DNA of 64,000 nucleotides from Paralithodes platypus (lineage: Eukaryota; Arthropoda; Malacostraca; Decapoda; Lithodidae), in NCBI GenBank assembly GCA_032716605.1, contig CM064495.1, positions 25,451,760 through 25,515,759 of the forward strand, written 5' to 3'. Of the stretch, positions 51,103 to 60,856 are shown in pieces; positions within the stretch are counted from its first letter, which is position 1, and each line of letters begins with the position of its first letter. Position numbers and translations under genes: made by a program. The notes under the pieces are model-generated. The model did not search any database and had not been told where the DNA came from. It saw only the letters and a list, made by a program, of their open reading frames with translations.

Positions 51103-52105
51103 CCGCCGGGTCTGTATTGGTCCGCCGGAGCTCAGCTCTGGAAAAAAAGAAAATTTCCAGGAATTAATGCTCATAAGGTTAACCCAACATGTTCGCACAC
51201 AAGTGTTAATAACCCGCCGGGTAACGAGATGTAATTGACACAAACACAGCTCGCTACGCGGCGGGGTTCAGAAAATCTAAACAAATCTTTTGTTAAAGAA
51301 AGTGAAGAATACCCTCTGATATAATATAACGGTCCAGCATGGCGCTTATAGTCTCTTGGTGGTGGTGACTGTCTCAAGATTCAATTTTGTAACAAAGCAA
51401 CCCCCCATAAAGACGCCGGCCCTTGAAATATTTTAGTAGAATAGCACAGGGCAGGAAGATACGAGATCTGATGTCTAACGAATTGTCACAAAAGATCGCC
51501 GTAAGTTTGAAGGCGGCGATACCTACTTGTATCACTAAATTAAGTGGTTAAATCGAAATCAAATTTTTGTAAATTCCTTAGTTCCTCCACCTAGGAGCAC
51601 CCGCCGGGTGAGAAGAATCGATAAATTAACCTAATTTGAACCTTCAATCGCCGTAAGAGTAAAGGCGGCGATACACATAGTATCACTAAAATGGATTGGT
51701 TAACTAACTGAAAGACATAAGTCGTTCATCCCACCCTACCCAGGTGCACCCGCCGGGTGAGATGTCCAAACGTTAACCCCATAAGTTCCTGTCCCCACTT
51801 CTTTGTAAAAGATCGCCGGGGAGGAAAGCCTAAAACAACAGCTAGGTTTTTCAAGTGGTTTTTGTAAAACCGGGTAGAAAAACTACATAACGTATGTCCG
51901 CATGAACAACGTTTTATAGATGGGAACAGCCATCCCGCCGGGAATCAAAGGAGGCCTGAAACCAGGCACCCACAGAGACGCAGTCCTGGAGAGCCACAGA
52001 CACCCCAACGCCGGGGAAACAAGCCAGTGTTAACAACCACGTGTGGCCCAACACGGCTCGCGGCCGGGATTTTCATGGTGAAACCGAGAAAACCCCGCCG
52101 GAAGG
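51103..52105. promoter_or_regulatory. Cluster of CGCCGG motifs and short hairpins in DIRS leader
   Basis: About fourteen GCCGG/CGGCG motifs occur within 1 kb of otherwise AT-rich sequence, for example ACCCGCCGGGTG (about 51600 and 51749) and TCCCGCCGGGA (51932). Two perfect ATCGCCG...CGGCGAT hairpins lie at 51495-51520 and 51647-51672. Copy 2 has the same pattern at 43068-43806 with a hairpin at 43360-43386. The regulatory role is a guess; the clustering is observed. Confidence 0.5.
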
Positions 52106-52185
52106 CAACCCACCCTGAACAGACACCATCTGAACAACAAGAGACACAAGGAGAGCCACGCACGACAACCCCAAGGTCACTCAAT

Positions 52186-52278
52186 AATCCGTGGAATTAG
52201 CCAATACACAACTAAACCAGGAAACAATTATAGTCCGAGGAATTAGCCAATACACAACTAAAACCCGGATACACATGA
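52186..52278. repeat. 45-bp minisatellite, two units (DIRS copy 3 leader)
   Basis: Units start at about 52186 and 52231 and share GGAATTAGCCAATACACAAC. The homologous site in copy 2 has three units. Confidence 0.85.
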
Positions 52279-52847
52279 CACAGTAGGGCATATTTATAAA
52301 TAATAAACAATAACACTAGTACAAAGCTACGAGCGGCTGGCTAGGCCTAGGTAGACGGCATAATAAAAGTTGAAATATACACAAACACTAGAAATATCAC
52401 AACAGGAACCACCGCCAACACACCACCGTAGCACAAACTTCCGACCAAGGGAAGACTGACTCGGGACCCAGAAAAAACTTCACTAAGTGAAGAAAAATAC
52501 GCTGGGAACGTCAGAAACAAAGCTTACCTCATCAGAAAGATAAAAGGCAGCACTAACTAACGCGTAGTGAAAGCCGCCTGCATCACAAACTAACACAGCT
52601 GTGAAAAGTTCACATGTCCACAACGGGACCACGAGGGTACATCCGAAATAGATGCCCCATACACTCGACCCAAAATACACTGCACTGCGGGCAACCAGCC
52701 CAGGACACTCCTGCTACGCCTATCCTAACCTTACTCGATACATCCTGGAGTAAACAAATGAGAAAAAACTCACTAGGGACGCCACGAATGCGGAACTAGC
52801 GGAGCGTGGGGAGGCACGTCCGGGCAGGCTGAACGCAGAGCAGAGAA

Positions 52848-53130
52848 GGAAGAATGACGCCTGAATCAGCGTCTGGTCAGAGATCCACACAAGTACATCC
52901 ACGATATGATGGAAAGCTTATTGGATAGTTATTCTTATTTTCTTTTTGTTTTTATTTTTTACGAAGTTTTTTCGTAGTGAGAACCCAATTCATAATGATA
53001 AGCCATGAGTGAGGTCGCGTGCGCTCATGATGAAGGCTCCTCAGTTTTTAAATGCTCTGCGCGGTAGATTCAAAACTACGGCGGATTAGTGTTTGAAGAG
53101 GATGCCTTATGTAATAGGCATGTTCGTCAA
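52848..53130. repeat. DIRS inverted terminal repeat, 5' copy (copy 3)
   Basis: The block runs GGAAGAATGACGCC... to GCATGTTCG and is nearly identical to 2466-2753. Relative to the coding strand it is inverted, completing the inverted-repeat pair of the element. Confidence 0.87.
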
Positions 53131-53154
53131 TGATGGAGGGGCCACTAATAAATT

Positions 53155-54903
53155 CTCCCATACGGAGGTGAGTTTGGTATCCGTTTATATTCCATTGCAA
53201 AATGTTATGCCATCAAGAATAGGATTGTCAGAGTCATCGACAATAGTGGTCTCTTGAAGAGAGTCTGGTAAAGGTTGTGAGTGTGGAGAGGGGTGTATGG
53301 ATGGAGGTGAAGGGGTAGATGTAAGGTCTGTAATATTTTCAGAAAAAGCTGTGAATTGTGTGACTAGTTTAGGAACAAGGGTGGGGGAGTGGAGGAGTTT
53401 TTGGTGCAGAGTGTTCATAAATAGATAAGCGGAGGTAACATCTTCATCAGGGTTAGGGGGAAGTTTACGTGTGGTGACAAATTCCTGCGTCCGAGCAAGG
53501 AGGCAGGGATCCGTGTCACTGATATGGGGTGTGATGTAATTACGGAAACAAATTGGACATCCACATTTGTCAGATGGGATATTGGTGTGACATATCAATA
53601 CAGGAGATTGTGTGGGGCTCGGGGTATGATGAGTCTTTATCGAAGGTTCGTCAGATGATGGTATCGTAGGGTTATCAGGAGTTCGTGGGGGAATGTCCCT
53701 AGGTTTGGGAGCATCAGGATCTGGGCAGTGGGGAGCGGCTGACGGAACATGTCGCTCAACGGTACAGGGAGGATCAGGCGTGGTGAGGGTGGTACAGACA
53801 TTGACAGGAGGTTGGTGAACATCAAATCGGGATTGTGATAGCTCTATATTAGTCAAGTCAGAATCCAACAGGTTATTGTCATTCAGGAATCTCTGCATCA
53901 AGTCCTTGGGTGTGGGATCAGATTCACAAATATGGGTGACACAATAACAAGGAGTAGGGTGAATTTTAGCATCGTCCGCTGGAGCTCGCTTGGAAAGAAA
54001 TTTGTGAAGATGTTCATTGAGTACTGTTCGGGTAGAAGTCTTGTGCTGAAGTAGAAAGAATCGGCCGCAGTTATGGCAGCCACAGTCCGGATCGTGGGTA
54101 GGCATAACCCACTTCCGTGTGGTGGAGCCAAGTTTTGAGGTCTGGGATAATGACCGGATAGGACTTGCAACCTTACGCTCAGAGGCTACGACTGGGTGGA
54201 GTGAGATTGGGGAGAAGTCTCTATATCTGGTACTAAGTTACATTCCATGTGGTTCTCTTCAGTAGTCATGTTCCAAAACTCAGTATCATCGGTCAAGTTA
54301 GTAAATCCCTCGAACCTGTTAGAGGTGGATAGGTCCGGGGAGTTAAGATGAACTAAACGGAAGGTATCATTGGTGGGGTAATATTGAGGGCTGATAGGTG
54401 GTGCCGGAGGCTGTTCTGGACGCTGGTGGTCAGAGGAATCAGCGGGTGTAGTTGATTCATACCGTCGATATGGAGGAGATTTACCTTCCTGCCTTAATTG
54501 TGCTGCAGCAGACCGGAAGGAGAGTCCTTTTGTGGCCTGTTAATTTAATACTTCACGATGAAACGCAAAGTGCGGGCATGTTCTGTCATTGGCTTTGTGG
54601 GACCCGTCACAATTTGCACAATGGGGCGCGCTGGCTTGACAATTGTTGAGAGCATGTTGTTCTGAGCCGCAAATTAAGCAACGAGCATTGAGAGCCCGAC
54701 ACCGTGGGGTTGAATGCCCAAGCTTCCAGCAATTTGTGCATTGTCTCGGCTTGATAACATACCTTCGTACTTGCAGTTGGCGACCTGCAAGACGGACATG
54801 CATAGGGAGGTCATGGCGCTTAAAATAGATTTTGACAATGCGTAGTGGGGGCCGATTTCCACGCTGAGGAGCAGTATAAGTGTCCACTTTAACAACAGTG
54901 GGG
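53155..54903 (-). pseudogene. LINE-I ORF1 zinc-knuckle region, C-terminus, and start of ORF2
   Basis: On minus from 54903: APQRGNRPPLRIVKIYFKRH, then knuckles CTNCWKLGHSTPRC and CLICGSEQHALNNC (both CX2CX4HX4C) and a variant CANCDGSHKANDRTC (54700-54560). After a degenerate stretch, a 306-codon frame (54105-53185) holds DPDCGCHNCGRFFLLQH and DKCGCPICFRNYITPH, two related Cys motifs, and a Pro-rich region. ORF2 begins in another frame overlapping the ORF1 end (LQWNINGYQTHLRMG) and is cut at 53155 by DIRS. ORF1 would bind element RNA. Confidence 0.82.
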
Positions 54904-55409
54904 CGGGCGGGTGCCCGACCCCGAAAGGGGTTGAAATAGGGGAGCTATCCCCCCGCCAAAGGCGGCTTTCTAGGGCCTTTCCTAGCTGAAGCTGAGAGGA
55001 TTGGGTTCTAGTCATGTGGTGATGGGCTGGTCTATCAGAGTGAGAACTGAGCGATCTCTGCCATACCCATAGCTTACTCTGACTGTTCCTTTAACTTATA
55101 TATTTTCTAGATCTCAAGTGACGGCGTCTTTTTCGTGGATTGACCTCCCAATCTACCAAGATTGGAAGCCAAAGCGTCCCATTTTTCCCTTGCCCCTCAA
55201 CTTTCTCTTCATAATTGCTGAGGGGCACAGGGCCCTGGGTGGGGCTTTGGTTTCCCGGGCGTTTCTGCACCCTCCTCAGCTCCCCGCCATGGAGTGGCTT
55301 CGGTCACCCAGGCTTTATTGTGGTCGGCAGGGAGGGTTCTGTGGGGGCGCTCGGTTATGGCCTTGGAATTGCTCGGGGCCTTGGGGCTGTTCGGCCAGGC
55401 AGCTTGGGG

Positions 55410-55440
<31 letters not shown>
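54904..55440 (+). mobile_element. SINE-AAC copy 4, full length
   Basis: The target duplication ACAGTGGGG lies at 54895-54903 and 55441-55449. The head begins GGGCGGGTGCCCGACCCC and the tail is (AAC)n at 55409-55440. It is inserted in the LINE-I ORF1, which closes across it (RTDPTVVKVDTYTA). Confidence 0.92.
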
Positions 55441-55443
<3 letters not shown>

Positions 55444-56150
55444 GTGGGGTCAGTTCTTTGCAATAATTTTAAGATACGATGGGTTGAGTCTGTAAAGCTT
55501 TGATCTGCAAATTCGAAGTCGGAAGGGAGCACAGCTGTGCCAGTACACTGATTCAGGTATTCATCTGGTTTACCTGTGTATCTGTCGTTGGGGGTGTCGA
55601 GGTAGGCTTGTAAGGCTTCTGATTGCTCCTGTGTTTTCACCTCAATCATGCGCTTGGCCGAACCAACAGCATGCATGGTGAAGTCACCAATATCTTGTGC
55701 AAGAGTATCGTATAAACTAAAATCATCCATAGGTTCACCATAGACCGTGAAAAAACGTGACCAATCAGGGGGACTGAACATAGCGTTACAGGCCACATGC
55801 CGTAGCTTGATTGGTAGAGCGTTTGCCTGCTAACCGTGAGGTTGACGGTTCGAGCCTCGGGCCAGCCAGTGAGTTATTGGCAGATGTCAGTGCTGTTGGT
55901 GAACGGCGTGGTCTAGCAATCTGTGGCAACTATTCACCAAGTCCCTGATTCATCAGGGCACCCACCCTAGCTTTGCTATTCAGCAGGGAGTGTATGGTGG
56001 TAAAAACTGCATCATCATCATCATCAAGTGTCCTTCGAAGCAGGGGTATACGTGTTACGCTTACGCCTTTGTCGGTTGTGCGATGGTACGAACGGCTGAA
56101 ACGTGTGAATGGCAGAGGAAATACCGGCAAGGACTTTTCCTGTACCTGCA
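55441..56150 (-). pseudogene. LINE-I ORF1 middle part, split by a tRNA SINE
   Basis: On minus: SLPVFPLPFTRFSRSYHRTT, DKGVSVTRIPLLRRT (56140-56031); after the SINE, MFSPPDWSRFFTVYGEPMDD, FTMHAVGSAKRMIEVKTQEQ and YLNQCTGTAVLPSDFEFADQ (55790-55443). This order is typical of I-clade ORF1 before the zinc knuckles. Confidence 0.78.
55797..56030 (+). mobile_element. tRNA-derived SINE with (CAT)n tail
   Basis: The tRNA-like head is GTAGCTTGATTGGTAGAGCG (A box) with GACGGTTCGAGCC (B box) at about 55800-55860. A body follows, then a CATCATCATCATCATC tail at about 56010-56027. The tRNA arms do not pair well, so it is not a working tRNA gene. It is inserted in LINE-I ORF1. Confidence 0.75.
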
Positions 56151-56151
56151 T

Positions 56152-58371
56152 CATACATACATACATACATAAAATTTTAAGACTGAGTGTTCCACACATC
56201 AGTGCAGTTTCAGTCTCTTGTCCTAATGGCGGCGTTCCAGGCAACCCTGTTAAGGGCGGCTTCACTTGTCAAGTTCTTGGATTTGAGATCGGCGCGTATA
56301 GTCCGATCCCAGGTCTTCCTCGGTCCACCCCTTGGTGCAGCTCCCTCCACAATCACAGACCTGCATTTTTTCACCCAATTTTGTTCATCCATTCTCTCCA
56401 CATGTCCATACCATCCCAGTCTACTTGTACGCATCACCTCGCTAATACTCTTTATACCTAAACGTCTCCTCAGCTCAACATTTGTTATTCTATCCTGTAG
56501 CCTGGCCCCACACATCCATCTCACCATTCTCATCTCATTACGCTCCATTCTGTTGACATCCTCTACTTTAACGGCCCATGTTTCTGAGGCATACATCATT
56601 GCACTTCTAACACATGAGGCATACACCTTTCCCTTCAGGGGGAGAGGCATTCTTTTCATGGTCAGGATTGGCATCAATTCTCTGAACTTCCCCCAGCCAC
56701 ACCTAATTCTAGCAACAGTGGCAGCCTCGGCCCCACCACCGGCAGAGATGGTATCTCCTAGGTAACAAAACTTGTTCACCAGCTCCAAAGACTCATTTCC
56801 AAAATTCACAGCCACAGGATCATCACTTAACACAAGCTCGCCTTTGCACACTACGCACTCAAATTTCTCTATTTCTGACTTATCCTTCGGCAGGGGCCCC
56901 TTTATTCTACTACAGCGCTTACTCCCATGGTGTACCCAACATCGACAGATGCTACATTGAATTGAGTTAACGCCCACTCCCTTTCCACACACTGCACATG
57001 GGTATGCACCGCTCTTTTCCACATTGCCTCGTCTCAATCTACAATGCATAACCTTGGTTTTGTTAATATTGACTCTTAAACCCTTGCTCGCCATGCCCTC
57101 TCTCCACTCTCTGAATTTGGCCTCAGCATCCTGCATACTGTCAGCTATTAGGACTAAATTGTCTGCATAAAACAGTTCCAACGGGAGTCCGCCTCTAAAA
57201 ACTCTAGACAGCGCCTCCAAGACCATAATAAAGAGGAGGGGGCTTAACACTGAACCCTGATGGACTCCAACACGGTCTGCGAACTCATCACTCAGTACAC
57301 CCTTCACCCTTACCGAACTTCGCGAATCCTCATACATCTTCATTATCACACGCACCAGCCACTCTTCCACACCAAGTTTCCTCATAGCCTACTGCACAAC
57401 ATCTCTAGGTACCCTATCAAAGGCCTTCTCCAGGTCCACAAACACAAAGTAAAGATCCCTGCCTTTTAGTAAGTATCTTTCCTGTATCTGCCTGACTATG
57501 AAGATAGCATCGGTTGTACCACGTCCTGGCATAAAACCAAACTGCATATCATCAATAGAGATGCTTTGCCTGATCAAACCCTCAAGGACTCTCTCACAGA
57601 CCTTCATGATTTGGTCAAGCATTTTCAGGCCCCTATAATTTCCTCTATCTAGCGCATCCCCTTTTCCTTTGTATATATTTACTATTACACTTTTAAGCCA
57701 ATCCTCTGGGATTTTCTCATCTTTAATAATGGTGTTTATCAACTCAGTGACTAAGTTTACACCAATCTCCCCTGAGGCTTTTATCATCTCAGCGACAATG
57801 TCGGAGCAACCAGGAGCTTTACCGTCCTTCATTTTATTGATTGCGTCGCTCACTACAGCTGGTGCTATCAAAGGAGGCCCAGATATTGGTTTTTCGATAC
57901 TAAGCTGTTCCTTATCCCATTCAAACTCTACATTTAGCAATCGTTCATAGTGTACCTTCCATGCTTCTCTGATTTCATTTTCTGCTTACACAATCTTCCC
58001 ATTATCATCTCTAACACACTGTTCACCTATAATATCCCTACTGTCATTTTTAACTCGCCTAGCTAGGTTGAAGATCCCATTGGGATTGTCAGTGTTACAC
58101 ACTTGTTCAAGGACCAGGTCCTTAATGCGATTTTTAGCATTGTAAATAACTCTTTTGGCAGTTCGTTTAGCTGCCTGGTATTCCTCCCTGCTGCCTCCTT
58201 TCTTCCATGCTTTGAAGCATCTCCTTTTCTCTTTCACAGCATGTTCTACCTCATCGTTCCACCACCAAGAGGTCTTATTCCTGGGGTGACCCTTTGTTTT
58301 CCCACAGACTTTGTCAGTGGCAGCGATAAGGCTATGCTTAAGAAAGTGCCATTGGCTATTTACATCGTTAG
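56152..58371 (-). mobile_element. RTE-like LINE with (TATG)n tail
   Basis: A 2.2-kb, 5'-truncated LINE inserted in LINE-I ORF1. The tail of ATGT units lies at 56155-56172 (CATACATACAT on the window strand). Its 3' 285 bp match 18271-18559. Confidence 0.87.
56210..58371 (-). pseudogene. RTE-like reverse transcriptase with internal Cys/His finger
   Basis: On minus: NKTSWWWNDEVEHAVKEKRR-type linker, a stop near 57986, then RT fingers (DGKAPGCSDIVAEMIKASGE, NYRGLKMLDQIMKVCERVLE, QFGFMPGRGTTDA), FVFVDLEKAFDRVPRDVV, a TAG for Trp at about 57389, and VHQGSVLSPLLFIMVLEAL. The catalytic box reads LFYADNLVLIA, Asp-to-Asn at about 57158-57160. A PHD-like finger follows (YPCAVCGKGVGVNSIQCSIC, RCWVHHGSKRC), then LVNKFCYLGDTISAGGGAEA and RLGWYGHVERMD. 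At least three inactivating changes are present. Confidence 0.87.
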
Positions 58372-58986
58372 GCCTAGCTTCTTATTTCTATGGTCCGTTG
58401 AGATCGTGGAGGTACAGAAGCAGGTTTAATTGAGGTAGTAGATCCTGCATCCGGAGGGAAGATGGTAACAGATGTAGTCACAGACGTGTCAGGGATGCAA
58501 GAAGCATCCGTAGGGGTCAGCTGAGGGCATTCGAGCTTCTTCATTAAGGTTGTCAATGGAATGAAGAGGTAGGCTGAGGCTAGAATCATAATCGGGTAAT
58601 TTAGAAGTTAAAGTCGAGACTGTGGGGTTGACATCACTATTATTGGTTACAAAGGCAGTACATTGCAGAGGAATTGATGCCGGGGAGATCACCTGATTGA
58701 TCTCACTACCCGACGATGGAGAATTCGTCACAGTATCCTTAGGAGGTTTGCCAAGGTCTGTGGGTGCCATGCCTGAGTGGGGAACTCTGGCACTGTTGGC
58801 ATCAAGGGAAGGGTCCTTGAGGCAGTCCAAATTCTCGCAGGGGTCGGGGTCGGAGGGGGCATTTACAGATTCCATAGGACGAAGATTTCTAAATTCATCT
58901 GAGTCAGATTCCATACCCACCATGGAGCCACAATTAGAGGACTGGACGACCGCCCTAGGAATCCTTGCAGATACACACCCCGACTA
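58372..58986 (-). pseudogene. LINE-I 5' end and ORF1 N-terminus
   Basis: On minus the element starts near 58986 (GTGTATCTGCAAGG). The ORF1 frame begins at MESDSDEFRNLRPMESVNAP (about 58914) and continues as a Ser/Pro-rich low-complexity region (SARVPHSGMAPTDLGKPPKD, SEINQVISPASIPLQCTAFV). A stop near 58489 and a frame change precede the RTE insertion at 58371. This places the true 5' end of LINE-I in the window. Confidence 0.7.
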
Positions 58987-58997
58987 ATGCACCTTAA

Positions 58998-59477
58998 CCC
59001 TCTCACCACGGAAGGGCTCTTGAACGCCCATAAAAAAGCATATAACAGGTACCCGGAAGGGCTCTTGAACGCCCAGTGGTTGAGAGCCTGTGAGCTTCTT
59101 GTGCGAGGCGTCGGTCCGACGCATGTAAACAACAGCCGGCTGGACCGACGCCCCGCATCTCCGGCCACAAGAAGGAGAGCGTCGCTTGTTCGTGTGTGCC
59201 TGTATGTTGTTGTTAAGTATCGAAAAGTAGTGTAAAGTGGCTGTTTTTGCCATAAAGTTATCTCCAATGAAATCATCATCACAAATCAACCAGTTGACTT
59301 AGAGAGCTCTACTTAACGCCATTCTACAGGTAAATAACACAGCTACGTTTGGGGATGCGTGGGAATGCGGGAAGCAGTCTGAGTAACAAATATACGGCAG
59401 CCTAGCCTAGACGTTTTTCGGCCAAAACACCCGGGTTTCGGGGAATATATATATAATACATAGCCGGGGCTGGAGGG
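58998..59477. mobile_element. TTAA-flanked MITE (480 bp, piggyBac-type)
   Basis: TTAA lies at 58994-58997 and 59478-59481. The ends are CCCTCTCACCACGGA and, on the other strand, CCCTCCAGCCCCGGC. Two copies of a CGGAAGGGCTCTTGAACGCC motif lie near the left end (about 59009 and 59062), and the palindrome GCGTCGGTCCGACGC is at about 59107. The left half is duplicated at 2816-3055. Confidence 0.65.
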
Positions 59478-59966
59478 TTAAGGGCCGTCGATCGCCGACT
59501 CAGCACAAGGGTCAGGGTTTGGCATAAAAGTTTCCCCTCGCTCGAACACGTTGGGTACCACAGTTCGACGGGTGTAAGGATTGCCGACCCACAACACCCT
59601 CCAACGAAACCAAAGAGTGAGTACGGTCATTTACTTCATGACCGTCACGGTGCTCCCAAAGGAGGGGGCAGCGGGAAGAAGGGAAAAACGGAAAACAGAA
59701 AGGATGAGAAATGATAGGGCCCACCACAATTATTTGGGGGCGGCAGGAAGGGTGAGCATGCGGGCATGCACTCCCCTCCTGCCGCCTCCGTCAGCCCCCG
59801 CACTCGTTCAAAAGTGAAACCAACGAAGTAGGCAGAGCGGGGGACTGCGTCTGGTATGGCATGTTGTAACATGGATGGAGCAAGAGACCTACTTTGGAGA
59901 TCTCGGATAGCCTTATCTAAAGACGTAAATTTCTGTTCAAATTTGTCTGTCAACTCATGCATAGAT
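59478..59966. other. Unassigned interval
   Basis: GC-richer sequence with a purine-rich stretch (about 59650-59710). A short minus-strand frame (59645-60001; HELTDKFEQKFTSLDKAIRD) probably continues the ORF described next. Nothing else was recognised. Confidence 0.4.
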
Positions 59967-60856
59967 TTAAGAAAATACCTGAAATTCACCAAACAAGCCA
60001 CCAGGCGGGGTCTGAGTAGGGACTATATCAGAAAACTCTTCTTCACTTTGTTCTAATGGAGAACCATGGGACTCATTCTCACTCCAACCCTCCTCAATAT
60101 GGTTACCGGTCTCCAAATCATAACACTCTACAATGGCATTGTTTATGACCAAAGGTTCTGGGGTATCCTTAAGAAGTACTTTTTTTCCGCTTTGCCCCCA
60201 CCGTACTGAAACCAAAAAAATGTCTGGAGCTGCCAGAGAAGGATCTAAACGAACAGGTAAGTCCGCAGAAGGCTGAACAGGTGATTAGTGTATGGGTTTA
60301 TGTACTTCTGCTTCAATATTCACCTGAATCAGCTGAGGGTGAATTAATGTGGGTGGAGCAAGCAACGGGGTTGCTTCAAATTGCTGTTCAATAGTATCAG
60401 CTAACTGTACTAGGGAAAGTGAAGGGGGACTGACACCCTCAGAACTTGGATCAGTCAAGGAAGTAGATGAGACAGGTAATTTATGTTTAGATGTAACAGG
60501 ATTAGCAGGGTGACTGACCACATTAGACAATGTCAAAAGACTGGGGATATGTGGTGTAGAATGCAAGACTTTGAAATCATGACTGCGAGTCGGGGAAGTT
60601 TGGGACTTAAAGGTCGCCTTTTAGTTTGAGATTTGCTCGCTTTCTTCTGTTTTTTACTGGAAGACTCTGAGCTGACCGACCTATGTCTTTTCCTGCTAGA
60701 TCCAGACATTTTCTTGTCAGGAGGTGGGGAAAAGCTAGGAGTTCTAGAAAAGGATATTTCTAAAAAGCTTACATACTTTACATCCATAATTCCTGGAGAT
60801 TTTTTAAAAGTACCTGAAATGTAAGACTTTACCGAACCCCACACAGATAATAACAC
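59645..60856 (-). pseudogene. Degenerate SR-rich ORF, possibly a DIRS-type gag N-terminus
   Basis: Three minus-strand frames follow one another: MSGSSRKRHRSVSSESSSKK...QTKRRPLSPKL (60856-60533), SSTSLTDPSSEGVSPPSLSL (60566-60285, ending in a stop before SPVQPSADLPVRLDPSL), and VRWGQSGKKVLLKDTPEPLV...TPPGGLFGEFQVF (60215-59967). The basic Ser/Arg start resembles the SR-rich block of the DIRS gag proteins, and the coiled HELTDKFEQKF region follows. No catalytic domain is linked. I cannot name the family, and a host gene fragment is not excluded. Confidence 0.4.

Larger units (their letters stand above)
51086..52527 (-). other. Possible intron in DIRS copy 3 leader
   Basis: On minus, CTGATGAG|GTAAGC (donor at 52527) matches the donor consensus. 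TTTCCTCCCACCAG (acceptor ending 51086) lies 8 bases before the gag ATG. Both borders are conserved in position in copy 2. Splicing would join a short leader to gag and remove the 1.4-kb GC-motif-rich interval. Confidence 0.45.
44754..53154 (-). mobile_element. DIRS-1 copy 3, near full length
   Basis: In coding order on minus: palindrome arm ending at AAATT (53154-53150), inverted terminal repeat (53130-52848), 5' leader with two minisatellite units and GC-rich hairpins, gag-like ORF with one stop, RT/RNase H, tyrosine recombinase with a 2-bp deletion, a C13 tract (45546-45558), terminal palindrome (44923-45018) and a truncated 3' inverted repeat joined to copy 2. It lies in LINE-I. Confidence 0.9.
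31151..58986 (-). mobile_element. LINE-I, composite I-clade LINE holding five nested insertion blocks
   Basis: One minus-strand LINE can be reassembled by eye from segments at 58986-58372, 56150-56031, 55796-55441, 54903-53155, 35722-34207 and 32966-31151. The order is ORF1 N-terminus, ORF1 zinc knuckles, ORF1 C-terminus, endonuclease, RT, RNase H. Their sum is about 6.1 kb. The interruptions are an RTE-like LINE, a tRNA SINE, SINE-AAC, a tandem pair of DIRS-1 and LINE-E. RNase H downstream of RT is the hallmark of the I clade. The 3' end is missing at the LINE-A junction. Confidence 0.85.

Noticed and set aside
55800..55865. A tRNA gene
   Set aside because: A and B boxes are present, but the arms do not pair properly and the sequence continues into a SINE body with a CAT tail.
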